NCBI RefSeq assembly: GCF_018882385.1
Contig: NZ_JACVON010000001.1
Location: 728,942 to 792,941, forward strand
DNA from: Polynucleobacter sp. 30F-ANTBAC
GTDB taxonomy: Bacteria; Pseudomonadota; Gammaproteobacteria; Burkholderiales; Burkholderiaceae
Direction of reading: 5' to 3'
DNA: 64,000 nucleotides
The stretch's first letter is position 1. Every line of letters begins with the position of its first letter. Positions 17,374 through 27,802 of the stretch are shown here, piece by piece. The translations under genes and the position numbers were made by a program. The notes under the pieces were generated by a model. That model was not told the origin of the DNA and ran no database searches. It was given only the letters and a program-made list of their open reading frames with translations.

Positions 17374-18363
17374 TTACCAAGGCAACAAGATTGTTGAACC
17401 AGTCGTCTTACGTGCCTCTAGATCGCGATGAGCTTGCGCTACGTTTTCTAATTGGTAAGTTTGATTGACTTCAATCTTGATTTTTCCACTGAGAACTTTT
17501 TCAAATAGATCGGCTGCCATCGGCTCCAATAAGCTTCTATCATGAACATAAGTCATCACCGTTGGTCGTGTTAACTTCAATGAACCTTTGCCACCTAAGA
17601 TGCTGACATCCACAGGTGCAACCGGACCAGAAGCATTGCCGTAAGTCACCATCGTGCCACGAGGACGCAAACAATCCAATGATTGCATGAATGTGTCTTG
17701 ACCAATCGAGTCATAAACCACATGAACTCCCTTACCACCTGTTAACTCACGAGTACGTTTCACAAAGTCTTCGGATTTATAAAGAATGGTGTGATCGCAA
17801 CCATGCGCTTTAGCTAAAGCTGCTTTTTCTTCAGAGCCCACTGTACCAATCACAGTGGCACCCAATAATTTCAACCATTGACAGGCAATTAAGCCAACAC
17901 CACCGGCTGCCGCATGAAACAAAACTGTATCTCCGGCTTTCACTGGGTAACTGTCTGTCACCAAGTACTGAACAGTTAAGCCCTGCAACATCATGGCAGC
18001 GGCTTGTTCAAAAGAAATACCGTCTGGTAACTTCACAACCGTTTCAGCAGGCATCACACGAATTTGACTATAAGCACCTGCTGGCTTGCCAGCGTAGGCA
18101 ACACGGTCACCCACTTGAAGATGCTTCACTTCAGAACCCACTGCCTCAATCACACCAGCAGCTTCCATACCCAAAGCACCAGGTAAGGGTTGCGGATAAA
18201 CACCTTTACGGAAGTAAACATCGATGTAGTTCAATCCAACAGCGTGATGCTTGATACGAACCTCTTGAGGCCCTGGCTCACCCACCTCGACATCCACCCA
18301 ATGCATGACCTCTGGGCCGCCCACTTCAACCATTTTGATAGCTTTGGCTTTAATCGTGCTCAT
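17374..18363 (-). CDS. qor: Zinc-free NADPH:quinone oxidoreductase (medium-chain dehydrogenase family)
   Basis: A 329-residue medium-chain reductase without catalytic zinc ligands. The nucleotide-binding motif AAAGGVG lies at 151-157, and the N-terminal catalytic part has NYIDVYFRKGVYP and GMEAAGVIEAVG segments shared with E. coli QorA. It reduces quinones with NADPH. The start at 18363 is supported by GGAGAC just upstream. It forms a likely two-gene unit with the hydroxyacid dehydrogenase downstream and is divergent from yebC. Confidence 0.9.
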   Translation of the reverse strand: MSTIKAKAIKMVEVGGPEVMHWVDVEVGEPGPQEVRIKHHAVGLNYIDVYFRKGVYPQPLPGALGMEAAGVIEAVGSEVKHLQVGDRVAYAGKPAGAYSQIRVMPAETVVKLPDGISFEQAAAMMLQGLTVQYLVTDSYPVKAGDTVLFHAAAGGVGLIACQWLKLLGATVIGTVGSEEKAALAKAHGCDHTILYKSEDFVKRTRELTGGKGVHVVYDSIGQDTFMQSLDCLRPRGTMVTYGNASGPVAPVDVSILGGKGSLKLTRPTVMTYVHDRSLLEPMAADLFEKVLSGKIKIEVNQTYQLENVAQAHRDLEARKTTGSTILLPW

Positions 18364-18526
18364 TTTGTCTCCTGTACCTTTTGATTTTTGTTAATTTGGG
18401 CTTAATACCCCAGTTTTTATTCAATTTTTTTGTGTTTTTAGGTATTTCAGCTTCATTTTGCCTAAAATTACGGTCTTAGCTAAATATATAGCAATTCTTT
18501 CAAAAAAGTTATCCACGGGAGTACGT

Positions 18527-19249
18527 ATGGCTGGTCATTCCAAATGGGCCAATATTCAACATCGCAAAGGTCGACAAGACGAAAAGCGAGGAAAAATCTG
18601 GACCAAGTTGATCAGAGAAATTACGGTAGCCGCCAAAATGGGTGGCGGAGATATCGCAACCAACCCACGCTTGCGTTTGGCCATTGATAAAGCCAAAGAT
18701 TCCAACATGCCCAATGACAACGTGCAGCGCGCCATCCAACGAGGCACCGGCTCTTTAGAAGGTGTGAACTACGAAGAAATACGTTACGAAGGTTATGGTT
18801 TAAATGGTGCAGCAGTCATTGTGGATGCATTAACCGATAACCGGACCCGCACGGTTGCAGAAGTTCGTCATGCCTTCACCAAACACGGCGGCAATCTAGG
18901 CACAGATGGTTCGGTTGCTTTTTTATTCAAACACTGTGGTCGCATGTTTTTTGCACCGGGCACCTCAGAAGATGCTCTCATGGAAGCAGCGTTGGAAGCC
19001 GGCGCTGATGACGTGGTTCCTCAGGAAGATGGCTCGATTGAAGTGATCACACCTGCTTACGAGTTTGCTGCTATCAAAGATATCTTGATCGCCAAAGGTT
19101 TTACACCAGAGTTAGGCGAAGTTACCATGCGTCCTGATGCCGAGTCAGAGTTAACGGGTGACGATGCTGAAAAAATGCAAAAACTTTTGGATGCCCTCGA
19201 GTCTCTCGATGATGTGCAAGAAGTTTTTACCAATGCATCGATGGAATAG
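18527..19249 (+). CDS. yebC: YebC/PmpR-family protein
   Basis: A 240-residue protein with the invariant N-terminus [14 protein letters not shown] and the family's three-domain layout. YebC proteins were long called transcription regulators; recent work ties several to relief of ribosome stalling on proline stretches. The start is ATG 18527 because everything upstream in the frame lacks family sequence. TTATCCACG at 18509-18517, close to a DnaA box, lies just before it. The gene opens the yebC-purD-hemF-nadD run. Confidence 0.93.
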   Translation: MAGHSKWANIQHRKGRQDEKRGKIWTKLIREITVAAKMGGGDIATNPRLRLAIDKAKDSNMPNDNVQRAIQRGTGSLEGVNYEEIRYEGYGLNGAAVIVDALTDNRTRTVAEVRHAFTKHGGNLGTDGSVAFLFKHCGRMFFAPGTSEDALMEAALEAGADDVVPQEDGSIEVITPAYEFAAIKDILIAKGFTPELGEVTMRPDAESELTGDDAEKMQKLLDALESLDDVQEVFTNASME

Positions 19250-19251
19250 TT

Positions 19252-19275
19252 AAAAGATATTGCCCTTATCTTTTT
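19252..19275 (+). terminator. Weak possible terminator after yebC
   Basis: AAAGATA (19253-19259) can pair with TATCTTT (19267-19273), followed by further T residues. The stem is short and AT-rich, so it may only attenuate transcription into purD. Confidence 0.35.
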
Positions 19276-19323
19276 AAAAAATTAAAAACAGATTCAAGTT
19301 CAAATTCAAATAAGCGAAAAAAT

Positions 19324-20598
19324 ATGAATATCCTAGTTATTGGCTCAGGCGGTCGTGAACATGCACTAGCATGGAAACTATCTCAATCACCTAAAGTGCA
19401 AAAAGTATTTGTTGCTCCTGGTAATGGCGGCACGGCAACAGCAGCTGCAAAGAACATGGGCATTGAAAATCTTCCCATGACTGATTTACACGAGCTAGCC
19501 AAGTTCGCTGAAGAACAAAAAATCTACATGACGGTGGTAGGTCCCGAGGCTCCTTTAGCTGGCGGTATCGTTGATATTTTTAGAGCTAAAAATTTACGTG
19601 TGTTTGGTCCAACACAAAAAGCTGCTCAGCTCGAGTCTTCTAAAGACTTTGCTAAAGCATTCATGAAACGTCACAACATTCCAACTGCGGAATATCAAAC
19701 TTTCTCTGACATCAAAGAAGCTCATGCTTATATTGATGCCAAGGGCGCACCGATTGTCATTAAAGCGGATGGCTTGGCTGCTGGCAAAGGCGTGGTGGTG
19801 GCAATGACTCTACAAGAAGCTCACGGCGCCATTGACATGATGCTATCTGACAACAAGTTGGGCGATGCTGGCGCACGCGTGGTGATTGAAGAATTTTTGC
19901 GTGGTGAAGAAGCGAGCTTCATTGTGATGGTAGATGGTCATAACGTTTTAGCACTCGCGACCAGTCAAGATCACAAGCGTTTACTCGATGCAGATCTTGG
20001 TCCTAACACGGGTGGCATGGGTGCCTACTCCCCTGCACCCGTTGTCACTCCAGAAATTCATGCTCGCGCTTTGCGAGAAATCATCATGCCAACCGTTAAA
20101 GGAATGGCTGCAGATGGCATTCCATTTACGGGCTTCTTATACGCAGGCTTAATGATTGATGAATCTGGCAAAGCCAAAACTTTAGAATTTAATTGCCGCA
20201 TGGGTGACCCAGAAACACAACCGATCATGTCGCGCTTACGCAGCGATTTTTTAGTCGCCCTGGATGCCGCTGTAGATGGCAAGTTGAATGAGGTGGAACT
20301 AGACTGGGACCCAAGGATTGCTCTTGGCGTAGTTATGGCTGCTCATAACTACCCTGAAACACCTCGCAAAGGGGATGTTATTTCTGGGATCCCTGCAGAC
20401 GGTCCTGATCATGTGACATTCCATGCTGGCACCACGATGGATCGCGATCAATTAAAGACGTCTGGTGGACGAGTTCTTTGCGTGGTTGGTTTAGATCACA
20501 CTACTCGCGGTGCACAACAAAAAGCGTATGCCATTGTCGATCAAATTAAATTTGATGGCGCGCAATTCCGACGTGATATTGGATACAGAGCACTTTAA
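19324..20598 (+). CDS. purD: Phosphoribosylamine-glycine ligase
   Basis: A 424-residue ATP-grasp enzyme, second step of purine synthesis: it joins glycine to phosphoribosylamine. [19 protein letters not shown] is the standard N-terminus, [14 protein letters not shown] holds the ATP-binding lysine, and [10 protein letters not shown] is the C-terminal signature that binds metal-ATP. The length is normal. The stop is one base before the hemF start, so translation of the two is likely coupled. Confidence 0.97.
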   Translation: MNILVIGSGGREHALAWKLSQSPKVQKVFVAPGNGGTATAAAKNMGIENLPMTDLHELAKFAEEQKIYMTVVGPEAPLAGGIVDIFRAKNLRVFGPTQKAAQLESSKDFAKAFMKRHNIPTAEYQTFSDIKEAHAYIDAKGAPIVIKADGLAAGKGVVVAMTLQEAHGAIDMMLSDNKLGDAGARVVIEEFLRGEEASFIVMVDGHNVLALATSQDHKRLLDADLGPNTGGMGAYSPAPVVTPEIHARALREIIMPTVKGMAADGIPFTGFLYAGLMIDESGKAKTLEFNCRMGDPETQPIMSRLRSDFLVALDAAVDGKLNEVELDWDPRIALGVVMAAHNYPETPRKGDVISGIPADGPDHVTFHAGTTMDRDQLKTSGGRVLCVVGLDHTTRGAQQKAYAIVDQIKFDGAQFRRDIGYRAL

Positions 20599-20599
20599 T

Positions 20600-21526
20600 A
20601 TGTCAAAAACTATTGATACGAAAATTTTGCGTGATTACTTTCTAGGACTACAAGATCGCATCACTTTGGCTATGGGCGAACTGGATGGACAAAGCTTTGT
20701 CGAAGATTCTTGGACAAAACCATCGGATGCCAAACTCCAGGGCAATGGTCGTTCACGCATCCTAGAGAACGGCAATATCTTGGAGCGTGGTGGAGTTGGT
20801 TTTTCTCACGTCTTGGGTAACTCCATGCCACCTTCAGCGACGGCTCACCGCCCAGAATTAGCGGGTCGCTCATTTGAAGCTATGGGCGTATCGCTAGTAT
20901 TTCATCCACGCAACCCACACATCCCCACAGTGCACATGAATGTGCGTTGCTTCATTGCTCAATCAGAAGGCAAGGATCCTGTTTGGTGGTTTGGTGGCGG
21001 CATGGACTTAACACCTTACTATGGCGACGCGACCGATTGCCAACACTTTCATCAAACCTGCAAAGATTCACTGGATCGATTTGATCCTACGTTGCACCCA
21101 CGTTTTAAAAAATGGTGTGACGAGTACTTCTATTTAAAACATCGTGATGAACCGCGTGGCATTGGTGGCATTTTCTATGATGACTTTAGTGATTTAGGCT
21201 TTGATAAGAGTTTCGAAATGACTCGCTCTGTCGGCGATGCTTTTTTAGATGCCTATTTGCCAATTGTCAAAAAACACCAAAACGATCCCTACACAGAATC
21301 TCAAAGAGAGTTCCAAGCTTACCGTCGTGGTCGTTATGTTGAATTTAATTTGGTATTTGATCGAGGTACGTTATTCGGCTTGCAATCAGGCGGTCGAACG
21401 GAGTCCATCTTAATGTCGATGCCCCCTATTGTTCGTTGGGGTTATGACTGGAAGCCAGAAGCTAATAGTCCTGAAGCACGTCTTTATAGCGACTTCTTGA
21501 AACCAAAAGATTGGATCCATCCGTGA
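20600..21526 (+). CDS. hemF: Oxygen-dependent coproporphyrinogen III oxidase
   Basis: A 308-residue enzyme that decarboxylates coproporphyrinogen III to protoporphyrinogen IX using oxygen, a late haem-synthesis step. Signatures are [28 protein letters not shown] and [19 protein letters not shown] 20600 directly follows the purD stop; in-frame codons from 20510 lie inside purD. Presence of the oxygen-dependent form fits an aerobe. Its stop overlaps the nadD GTG start. Confidence 0.97.
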   Translation: MSKTIDTKILRDYFLGLQDRITLAMGELDGQSFVEDSWTKPSDAKLQGNGRSRILENGNILERGGVGFSHVLGNSMPPSATAHRPELAGRSFEAMGVSLVFHPRNPHIPTVHMNVRCFIAQSEGKDPVWWFGGGMDLTPYYGDATDCQHFHQTCKDSLDRFDPTLHPRFKKWCDEYFYLKHRDEPRGIGGIFYDDFSDLGFDKSFEMTRSVGDAFLDAYLPIVKKHQNDPYTESQREFQAYRRGRYVEFNLVFDRGTLFGLQSGGRTESILMSMPPIVRWGYDWKPEANSPEARLYSDFLKPKDWIHP

Positions 21527-22236
21527 GCGATATTAAAAAACGGAAATCGATTGGTATTTTGGGTGGTACATTTGATCCGCCGCATTGGGGACATCTTCGC
21601 TTAGCGGAACACTTCTCTCGTATTTTGCAACTCGACCATATTATTTGGATGCCTGCGGGGCAACCTTGGCAAAAAGGCTCTGACATCACACCAGCTAAAG
21701 ACCGTTTAGCCATGAGTGAATATGCCATTGAAACTCTGCATGATTTATTTGTCGATCATCACATTTATACAAAAATTGAAATCAGTACCCTAGAAATGGC
21801 CAGAGAAGGTCCAAGTTATTCGATTGATACGGCTAAAGAAATCAGAGCTCTTTATGGCCCTGATGCCTCGATCACCTGGTTAATGGGTCAAGATAGTTGG
21901 TTCAATCTGAAAACATGGCACCAATGGCCAGAGTTACCTAAATACGTTCATTTGGCTGTTGCGAGCCGCCCAACTGAGGATCCAAGCTCTTTTGCAGTCA
22001 ATGCTGAGGGTGTTAAAGAAGGTCTTTTTGCAGATAAAAGGACAGAAAATCCTCAATTGTTACAATTGAACCCATACGGACATGTTTTGTTTGATCAAAA
22101 CTTGCAGATTAATCTTGCGTCTAGCAACCTACGTGATGGTTTTTACAACCAAACCTCGTGGGATGAACTGGCAGATGCAATACCCCCTTTAGTACTCGAG
22201 TACATCGAAGCTAAAGGTCTTTATAGAAATACATAA
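21523..22236 (+). CDS. nadD: Nicotinate-nucleotide adenylyltransferase
   Basis: A protein of about 237 residues with the nucleotidyltransferase motif [11 protein letters not shown] near the N-terminus and the second motif STNLRDGFY-like (SSNLRDGFY) near the C-terminus. It makes nicotinate adenine dinucleotide from nicotinate mononucleotide and ATP. Two starts are possible: GTG 21523, overlapping the hemF stop as GTGA, and ATG 21511. GTG is chosen for the coupling overlap, but ATG cannot be excluded. Its stop overlaps the rsfS start as TAATG. Confidence 0.93.
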   Translation: MSDIKKRKSIGILGGTFDPPHWGHLRLAEHFSRILQLDHIIWMPAGQPWQKGSDITPAKDRLAMSEYAIETLHDLFVDHHIYTKIEISTLEMAREGPSYSIDTAKEIRALYGPDASITWLMGQDSWFNLKTWHQWPELPKYVHLAVASRPTEDPSSFAVNAEGVKEGLFADKRTENPQLLQLNPYGHVLFDQNLQINLASSNLRDGFYNQTSWDELADAIPPLVLEYIEAKGLYRNT

Positions 22237-22634
22237 TGGATCTTCGCAAATTACAACGCACGATAGTTGATGCCCTTGAGGATGTTAAAGCTCAAGATAT
22301 CCGCGTCTATGACACGACCAAACTCAGCGAGTTATTTGATCGCGTGATCATCGCAACCGGTAGCAGTAACCGCCAAACTAAATCTTTAGCGATGTCGGTT
22401 AAAGAATCCGTTAAAGAAAAAGGTGGCGATGTTATTTCTGTTGAAGGTTTAGAAACAGGCGAATGGGTTTTAGTGGATTGCGGTGATATCGTGGTTCACA
22501 TTCTTCAACCAATGCTGCGCTCTTATTATCAATTAGAGGGTATTTGGGGTAGCAAGCCTGTTCGCGTGACCCTTAATGGTGGCGCCAAGACATCCAAGCG
22601 CTTTGCAAGCGAACCTGAAGACGACGAAGAGTAA
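22236..22634 (+). CDS. rsfS: Ribosome silencing factor
   Basis: A 132-residue RsfS/Iojap protein. DIRVYDTTKLSELFDRVIIATG and the GEWVLVDCGDIVVHI stretch are the family core. RsfS binds L14 on the large subunit and blocks joining of the small subunit under nutrient stress. The gene overlaps nadD by one base and precedes rlmH, the standard nadD-rsfS-rlmH order. The C-terminal 20 residues are acidic and variable. Confidence 0.95.
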   Translation: MDLRKLQRTIVDALEDVKAQDIRVYDTTKLSELFDRVIIATGSSNRQTKSLAMSVKESVKEKGGDVISVEGLETGEWVLVDCGDIVVHILQPMLRSYYQLEGIWGSKPVRVTLNGGAKTSKRFASEPEDDEE

Positions 22635-22658
22635 TTGCTTTAATTATTTTTTGAATTT

Positions 22659-23102
22659 ATGAAACTTTGGGTCATCGCTGTAGGTCACAAAATGCCTGCC
22701 TGGGCTGAAACAGCGACCCAAGATTACGTCAAGCGCATGCCAGCCGACTGCGCTATCCATATCAAAGAACTGAAACCGGATCTCAATCCCGCTAAAGAAG
22801 CGGTCAAGATACGCGAGGCGATCCCAAAGGGTTGCCACATCATTGCGCTGGATGAACGCGGCAAGGATGTCTCAACACAAGATCTAGCTAATCAAATGAG
22901 TGATTGGCGCCAAAATGGTAAAGATATTGTTTTGCTGATTGGCGGAGCTGATGGCCTTGATCCAGAGCTGAAAAAAGAAGCTCAATCCATGCTACGTCTT
23001 TCTAGCATGACATTGCCTCACGCCATGGCCAGAGTGATCTTAGTAGAGCAACTCTACCGAGCCTGGACGGTCATACAAGGTCACCCCTATCATCGCGTTT
23101 AA
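22659..23102 (+). CDS. rlmH: 23S rRNA (pseudouridine-1915 N3)-methyltransferase
   Basis: A 147-residue SPOUT methyltransferase. LIGGADGLDPELK is the SAM-binding knot and the C-terminal LVEQLYRAWTVIQGHPYHRV is the invariant tail. It methylates pseudouridine 1915 in helix 69 of 23S rRNA on the assembled ribosome. It lies between rsfS and maf in the same run. Confidence 0.96.
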   Translation: MKLWVIAVGHKMPAWAETATQDYVKRMPADCAIHIKELKPDLNPAKEAVKIREAIPKGCHIIALDERGKDVSTQDLANQMSDWRQNGKDIVLLIGGADGLDPELKKEAQSMLRLSSMTLPHAMARVILVEQLYRAWTVIQGHPYHRV

Positions 23103-23131
23103 TGAGCGACTCACTAACTAGTTAAGCCAGC

Positions 23132-23779
23132 ATGCAGCCCTTTATTTACCTTGCCTCACAAAGTCCAAGACGTCAGGAACTGCTCCAACAAATCGGCGTT
23201 CATTTTGAGCTATTACTTCCTGGAGCTGATGAAGATGCAGAGGCACTTGAATCAACCATGTCAAATGAACCCGCTCTAGATTATGTCAAGAGGGTCACCT
23301 TAGCCAAACTAGAAGCCGCACACCAACGATTAAATCAACGCCAACTCCCATGGGCTCCAATCTTGTGCGCGGACACAACTGTAGCTATTAGCCTCAATGG
23401 ACAAGAAAGTATCTTGGGTAAACCGGAAGGCCCGGAAGATGCCCAACGCATCCTTCGCCTGTTGAGCGGTCAAACACATCAGGTTCATACAGCTATTGCT
23501 ATGCAAATAAACGATAGCCTTAGCCATCCGATGCCTTTATTAGCAGTTTCTAGCTCAGAGGTCAGGTTTAAAACGCTGGATGAAGATCTCATAGCCACCT
23601 ATATTGCAAGCGGTGAACCAATGGGTAAAGCAGGCGCTTACGGCATCCAAGGGGTGGCCGCTTGTTTCATTGAAAACATCCAAGGCAGCTTCAGCGGTAT
23701 TATGGGGCTACCGGTTTTTGAAACAGCCCAATTGCTGCAAAAAGCGGATGTGCAGTTTGCACTGCATACCTCTCGTTGA
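23132..23779 (+). CDS. maf: Maf-family nucleoside triphosphate pyrophosphatase
   Basis: A 215-residue Maf protein with SPRRQELL at 11-18, ADTTV in the middle and a YGIQGVAA segment near the C-terminus. These fit the YhdE-type group that hydrolyses dTTP, UTP and modified pyrimidine nucleotides. It may clean the nucleotide pool or affect septation. The gene lies 29 bases after rlmH and 19 bases before rng. Confidence 0.92.
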   Translation: MQPFIYLASQSPRRQELLQQIGVHFELLLPGADEDAEALESTMSNEPALDYVKRVTLAKLEAAHQRLNQRQLPWAPILCADTTVAISLNGQESILGKPEGPEDAQRILRLLSGQTHQVHTAIAMQINDSLSHPMPLLAVSSSEVRFKTLDEDLIATYIASGEPMGKAGAYGIQGVAACFIENIQGSFSGIMGLPVFETAQLLQKADVQFALHTSR

Positions 23780-23798
23780 TCACCTAATTTATTGCGCC

Positions 23799-25262
23799 AT
23801 GACTGAAGAAATACTCGTTAACATCACCCCTCAAGAAACCAGGGTTGCACTCATTCAGCAAGGGATGGTGCAAGAGCTTCATATTGAGCGCAGTCAAAGC
23901 CGAGGCATTGTTGGTAATGTCTACTTAGGCAAAGTCACTCGTGTTCTTCCTGGCATGCAATCAGCGTTTATAGACATTGGCCTCGATAAAGCTGCTTTTT
24001 TACATGTAGCAGATCTTTGGATGCCTAAAAACTCCAAATCTGACAATACCCCGATTGAAAAACTGGTATTTGATGGGCAAACCATTTTGGTTCAAGTTTT
24101 AAAAGATCCATTGGGTACCAAAGGTGCACGCTTAAGCACTCACATCAGTATTGCTGGTCGTAATTTGGTTTATCTGCCACAAGAAGACAATGGCAATCAA
24201 ATCGGCATCTCTCAGAAGATTGAAAATCAAGAAGATCGTGACGCTCTCAAGCAACGCTTTCAAGCCATGCTGCCTGATGGCGAACAAGGCAGCTATATCT
24301 TAAGAACTAGTGCTGAAGATGCTGATAATCAAGAACTCTTAAATGACCTTACTTATCTTGGTGCCACTTGGAAAAAGATCAAAGACCATAGTCTTCGTTT
24401 GCCAGCACCCAGCCTGCTTCATCAAGACCTCAGCTTATCCGAGCGCGTCTTACGAGATCTCGCCACTGATGCCACGGGCCAAATCAGAATTGACTCTTTA
24501 GAGAACCTTGAAAAATTAAAAGAGTTTGCTAAATACTTCATGCCCAACCAGCTAGAGAAGCTCACTTTATATCGTGGCGAAAGACCTTTGTTTGACTTGT
24601 ATGACACCGAGTCAGAAATCAATCGCGCCTTAGGTCGTCGAGTTGATCTCAAGTCCGGTGGATATTTGATGATTGATCAAACAGAATCGATGACAACCAT
24701 TGATGTGAACACCGGCAGCTATGTAGGCGCTAAAAAATTTGATGACACGATCTATAAAACCAATTTAGAGGCTGCTCAAACGATTGCTCGCCAACTGCGC
24801 TTACGAAATCTAGGCGGCATCATCATCATTGACTTTATTGATATGCACAGCTCCGAACACCAACAAGCGGTGTTAGAAGAGCTTGGCAAAAACTTAAGTC
24901 GCGACCGAACTAAAACTTCTATCAATCCTTTTTCCTCTTTAGGCTTGGTTGAAATGACCCGCAAAAGGACCCGAGAGTCCTTGGCTCACTTACTCTGTGA
25001 ACCTTGTGAAGTTTGCCAAGGCAAGGGTCAAGTTAAAACGGCTCAAAGTATTTGTTATGAAATCTTAAGAGAGGTGCTGAGAGAGCACCGTCAGTTCAAC
25101 CCGAAAGAATTTAGAATCATTGCAAGCGCTGACGTCATTGACCGCTTCTTAGAAGAAGAAAGCGGTCATATTGCACAGTTGATTGATTTCATTGAAAAAC
25201 CAATTCGACTACAAGCGGAGTCAAGCTTTAACCAAGAGCAATACGATATTGTTTTGAGTTAA
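23799..25262 (+). CDS. rng: Ribonuclease G
   Basis: A 487-residue endonuclease of the RNase E/G family. It has MTEEILVNITPQETRVA at the N-terminus, an S1 domain from about residue 35 (VGNVYLGKVTRVLPGMQSAF), catalytic aspartates in TIDVNTG and IIIDFIDM, and the Zn-link CEPCEVC. It matures the 5' end of 16S rRNA and degrades some mRNAs. Start ATG 23799 follows the maf stop; codons upstream in this frame belong to the maf region in another frame. It closes the cluster that begins with yebC. Confidence 0.95.
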   Translation: MTEEILVNITPQETRVALIQQGMVQELHIERSQSRGIVGNVYLGKVTRVLPGMQSAFIDIGLDKAAFLHVADLWMPKNSKSDNTPIEKLVFDGQTILVQVLKDPLGTKGARLSTHISIAGRNLVYLPQEDNGNQIGISQKIENQEDRDALKQRFQAMLPDGEQGSYILRTSAEDADNQELLNDLTYLGATWKKIKDHSLRLPAPSLLHQDLSLSERVLRDLATDATGQIRIDSLENLEKLKEFAKYFMPNQLEKLTLYRGERPLFDLYDTESEINRALGRRVDLKSGGYLMIDQTESMTTIDVNTGSYVGAKKFDDTIYKTNLEAAQTIARQLRLRNLGGIIIIDFIDMHSSEHQQAVLEELGKNLSRDRTKTSINPFSSLGLVEMTRKRTRESLAHLLCEPCEVCQGKGQVKTAQSICYEILREVLREHRQFNPKEFRIIASADVIDRFLEEESGHIAQLIDFIEKPIRLQAESSFNQEQYDIVLS

Positions 25263-25275
25263 AAGTTTTATCTTT

Positions 25276-25295
25276 GTGTATCAAAAATGGTACAC
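25276..25295. promoter_or_regulatory. Palindromic operator of the toxin-antitoxin module
   Basis: GTGTATCA and TGGTACAC form an inverted repeat with one mismatch around AAAA, immediately before the toxin start. Toxin-antitoxin operons are usually repressed by the antitoxin at such a site. Confidence 0.55.
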
Positions 25296-25297
25296 TA

Positions 25298-25651
25298 ATG
25301 CATGCCTATTACCCCACTTTTAGATGTATTTTTTTCAGATCCAATAATGGAGCTGAGCCTGTACGTGATTGGCTAAAGTCTCTTGATGTGAATGAGAGAA
25401 GAACTATCGGAACAGATATTAAAACTGTTCAGTATGGTTGGCCAATTGGAATGCCATTAGTTCGTCACTTAGAAAAAGATATTTGGGAGATTAGATCTAA
25501 TCTTGAATCAAGAATTGCGCGTGTTTTGTTTGTAACTCAGCCTAAGTTAATTATCTTGGTTCATGGTTTTATTAAGAAACAACAAAAAACTCCTAAGCAA
25601 GATATCAAGATTGCAATGGATAGATTAAAAGTATTGAGAGGTCGAAAATGA
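25298..25651 (+). CDS. RelE/HigB-like toxin (phage Gp49-like family)
   Basis: A 117-residue basic protein with EPVRDWLKSLD at 20-30, a TVQYGWPIGMPLVRHLEKDIWEIR core at 43-66 and LVHGFIKKQQKTP at 88-99, the features of HigB/Gp49-like ribosome-dependent mRNA nucleases. The start is ATG 25298: the longer frame from TTG 25274 would run through the operator palindrome. No good ribosome binding site is visible. Toxin precedes antitoxin, as in higBA, with a 4-base overlap. It sits between the housekeeping genes rng and msbA, consistent with horizontal acquisition. Confidence 0.88.
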   Translation: MHAYYPTFRCIFFRSNNGAEPVRDWLKSLDVNERRTIGTDIKTVQYGWPIGMPLVRHLEKDIWEIRSNLESRIARVLFVTQPKLIILVHGFIKKQQKTPKQDIKIAMDRLKVLRGRK

Positions 25652-25935
25652 ATAAAAAAAATATCGGTAGTCGTCTAGATGATTTGCTTATTGAGGAAGA
25701 TATGCTTCATGAGGCAACAGCAATTGCTGTTAAAAGAGTGATCGCCTGGCAAATCGAACAAGCCATGATTGCTCAAAATCTAACAAAAAGCTCCTTGGCG
25801 AAAAAAATGAAAACCAGTAGAGCTGCCTTAAACAGACTCTTGGATCAAACTGATACCAGTTTAACTCTAGCAACACTAGCAAGCGCTGCTGTTGCTCTTG
25901 GTAAAAAAATTCAGTTTGATTTGAAGCCTACTTAG
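25648..25935 (+). CDS. Helix-turn-helix antitoxin paired with HigB-like toxin
   Basis: A 95-residue protein. The helix-turn-helix covers about residues 44-70 (LTKSSLAKKMKTSRAALNRLLD) and follows an acidic N-terminal part. The layout fits antitoxins of HigB/Gp49-like toxins: it should neutralise the toxin and repress the operon. It overlaps the toxin gene by ATGA. It faces msbA with 25 bases between stops and no terminator visible. Confidence 0.88.
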   Translation: MNKKNIGSRLDDLLIEEDMLHEATAIAVKRVIAWQIEQAMIAQNLTKSSLAKKMKTSRAALNRLLDQTDTSLTLATLASAAVALGKKIQFDLKPT

Positions 25936-25960
25936 CTATGCTTGCCAAGAATTTTACTCA

Positions 25961-27763
25961 TTAAGCATGCGAGAACTGCAATCGATGCAAACTCGCGTAA
26001 AGGCCGTTTTGAGCCATCAACTCGGCGTGTGAGCCATTCTCAACAATCTTGCCATGGTCTAACACCACAATTCGATTAGCGTTCTCAATCGTGGATAAAC
26101 GATGAGCAATCATCAACGTCGTACGACCTTGCATCAAGGTCTCCAGAGCTTCTTGGACTTGACGTTCTGATTCCGAATCCAAAGCCGAGGTGGCTTCATC
26201 TAAGATTAAGATCGGTGCATTTTTATAAATCGCTCTCGCAATCGCCAAACGCTGACGCTGACCACCGGACAAGCGATTGCCGTTATCCCCCACCTGGGCG
26301 TCAATACCCTCTGGCAACTCTTTAATTAACTCAGACAAGTTAGCTGCTTGCAATGCTTCATGAACCAAGCCACGGTCAATCTCTTCAGGAGTTTTTACGC
26401 CATAAGCGACGTTAGCAGCAATCGTGTCATTGAACAAAACAACATCCTGACTCACAAATGCCATTTGCTGACGAAGATCCCTCAGATCAATATCTTGTAT
26501 ATCCACACCATCTAAACAAATGGATCCCGACGTTGGGTTAAAGAAGCGAGGTAATAAGTTAACCAAGGTTGATTTACCGCTGCCTGAAGGGCCAACAAAC
26601 GCCACTACTTCACCTGCTGGTATTTTTAAATCAATATTCTTTAAAACTTCTTTTGTTACCAAACCATCAGCTGGATTTAAGCTTGCCATGCCCTGGTAAG
26701 CAAATTGCACTTGCTTGAACTCCAGATCACCTTTTACCTTAGTCATTCTAGTAGCTGCAGATTGGCGAGTCTGATCTTCCTCAATGGGCTGATCCATGAG
26801 CTTAAAAATCATATCTGCTGCTGCAATACCTCGTTGCAGCGGTTGGTTTAGATCGGCCAAATGCTTAAGTGGTGAAATGATCAAAATGAGTGCTGTCACA
26901 AAAGCCACAAAACCACCAACAGTTGTTTCAGCCATAGAAGATTGGAATAAAGCCACCAAGAGAACGCCCGATAAAGCAATCGAAGCAACAAACTGGGTCA
27001 GAGGTTGGTTAAGTCCCCCTGCCACTGCAATCTTCATCGAGTAGCGACGTAACTTATCAGCAATCAAAGCAAAGCGTTGCTTCTCATAAACTTCTCCTCC
27101 ATGCAACTTGACAACTTTGTATCCTCCCACGCTCTCTTCAACGACATAAGAAAGTTCATTGGTCATGTCTTGACTGACTTTATGCAACTTGCGTAAACGT
27201 GTATTAATCAACTTCACCATAAAACCAATGATTGGGAAAATAATCAAAATCAATAAAGTTAAACGCCAATTAAGATAAAAAAGATAAGCCATCAAACCAA
27301 TGACGGTCAGACTATCTCTGACCAAGTTCATGGCAATGCTTGTAATGACCTGCAAAACAGCATTGACCTCAAATACAACTGCATTAATTAAAGACGCTGC
27401 CGAACGATTTTGGAATAAATCAGCAGGCGCCTGAAGCAAACGATTGAACATTTGCTCGCGTAATTTAAATAAGACCGAGTTGGTGATATGGCTAAGTGCG
27501 TAATTAGAGCCAAATTGAGCAAAACCACGAATAAATGCCAAACCCACCAAAAAAGCAGGAACATGCCATAACTTGTTATCAAGCTGCCCCGTGAAGCCAC
27601 GATCCAATAAAGGCTTTAGGAGGGCTGGAATGGCGGTCTCAGAGGCTGCCACAATGGCCAAACCCACCAGCGCCAGCACCACAGCCACCTTATGAGGGAT
27701 GGCATATCTAAGGATGCGTTTGAGCGCTGTTTGAGTACTAATATTGATACTATTTGAGTCCAT
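25961..27763 (-). CDS. msbA: Lipid A export ABC transporter MsbA
   Basis: A 600-residue half-transporter with six membrane helices (about 20-320) fused to an ATPase. Walker [10 protein letters not shown] is near residue 389, the signature LSGGQRQR near 495 and Walker B LILDEATS near 515. It flips core-lipid A across the inner membrane, feeding the Lpt system whose LptFG are also in this window. A glycosyltransferase gene lies divergent, 39 bases away, in line with a lipopolysaccharide role. Confidence 0.93.
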   Translation of the reverse strand: MDSNSINISTQTALKRILRYAIPHKVAVVLALVGLAIVAASETAIPALLKPLLDRGFTGQLDNKLWHVPAFLVGLAFIRGFAQFGSNYALSHITNSVLFKLREQMFNRLLQAPADLFQNRSAASLINAVVFEVNAVLQVITSIAMNLVRDSLTVIGLMAYLFYLNWRLTLLILIIFPIIGFMVKLINTRLRKLHKVSQDMTNELSYVVEESVGGYKVVKLHGGEVYEKQRFALIADKLRRYSMKIAVAGGLNQPLTQFVASIALSGVLLVALFQSSMAETTVGGFVAFVTALILIISPLKHLADLNQPLQRGIAAADMIFKLMDQPIEEDQTRQSAATRMTKVKGDLEFKQVQFAYQGMASLNPADGLVTKEVLKNIDLKIPAGEVVAFVGPSGSGKSTLVNLLPRFFNPTSGSICLDGVDIQDIDLRDLRQQMAFVSQDVVLFNDTIAANVAYGVKTPEEIDRGLVHEALQAANLSELIKELPEGIDAQVGDNGNRLSGGQRQRLAIARAIYKNAPILILDEATSALDSESERQVQEALETLMQGRTTLMIAHRLSTIENANRIVVLDHGKIVENGSHAELMAQNGLYASLHRLQFSHA

Positions 27764-27802
27764 AACCTGAATCGTAACCTACACCGGTGCTAACATCCCA
27801 TC

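Noticed and set aside
23604-23798. N-terminal extension of RNase G
   Set aside because: These codons lie in another frame over maf, and the true family N-terminus starts at 23799.
25262-25961. Prophage remnant
   Set aside because: Only the toxin-antitoxin pair is found; there are no integrase, att repeats or structural genes. Gp49-like is just a family name.
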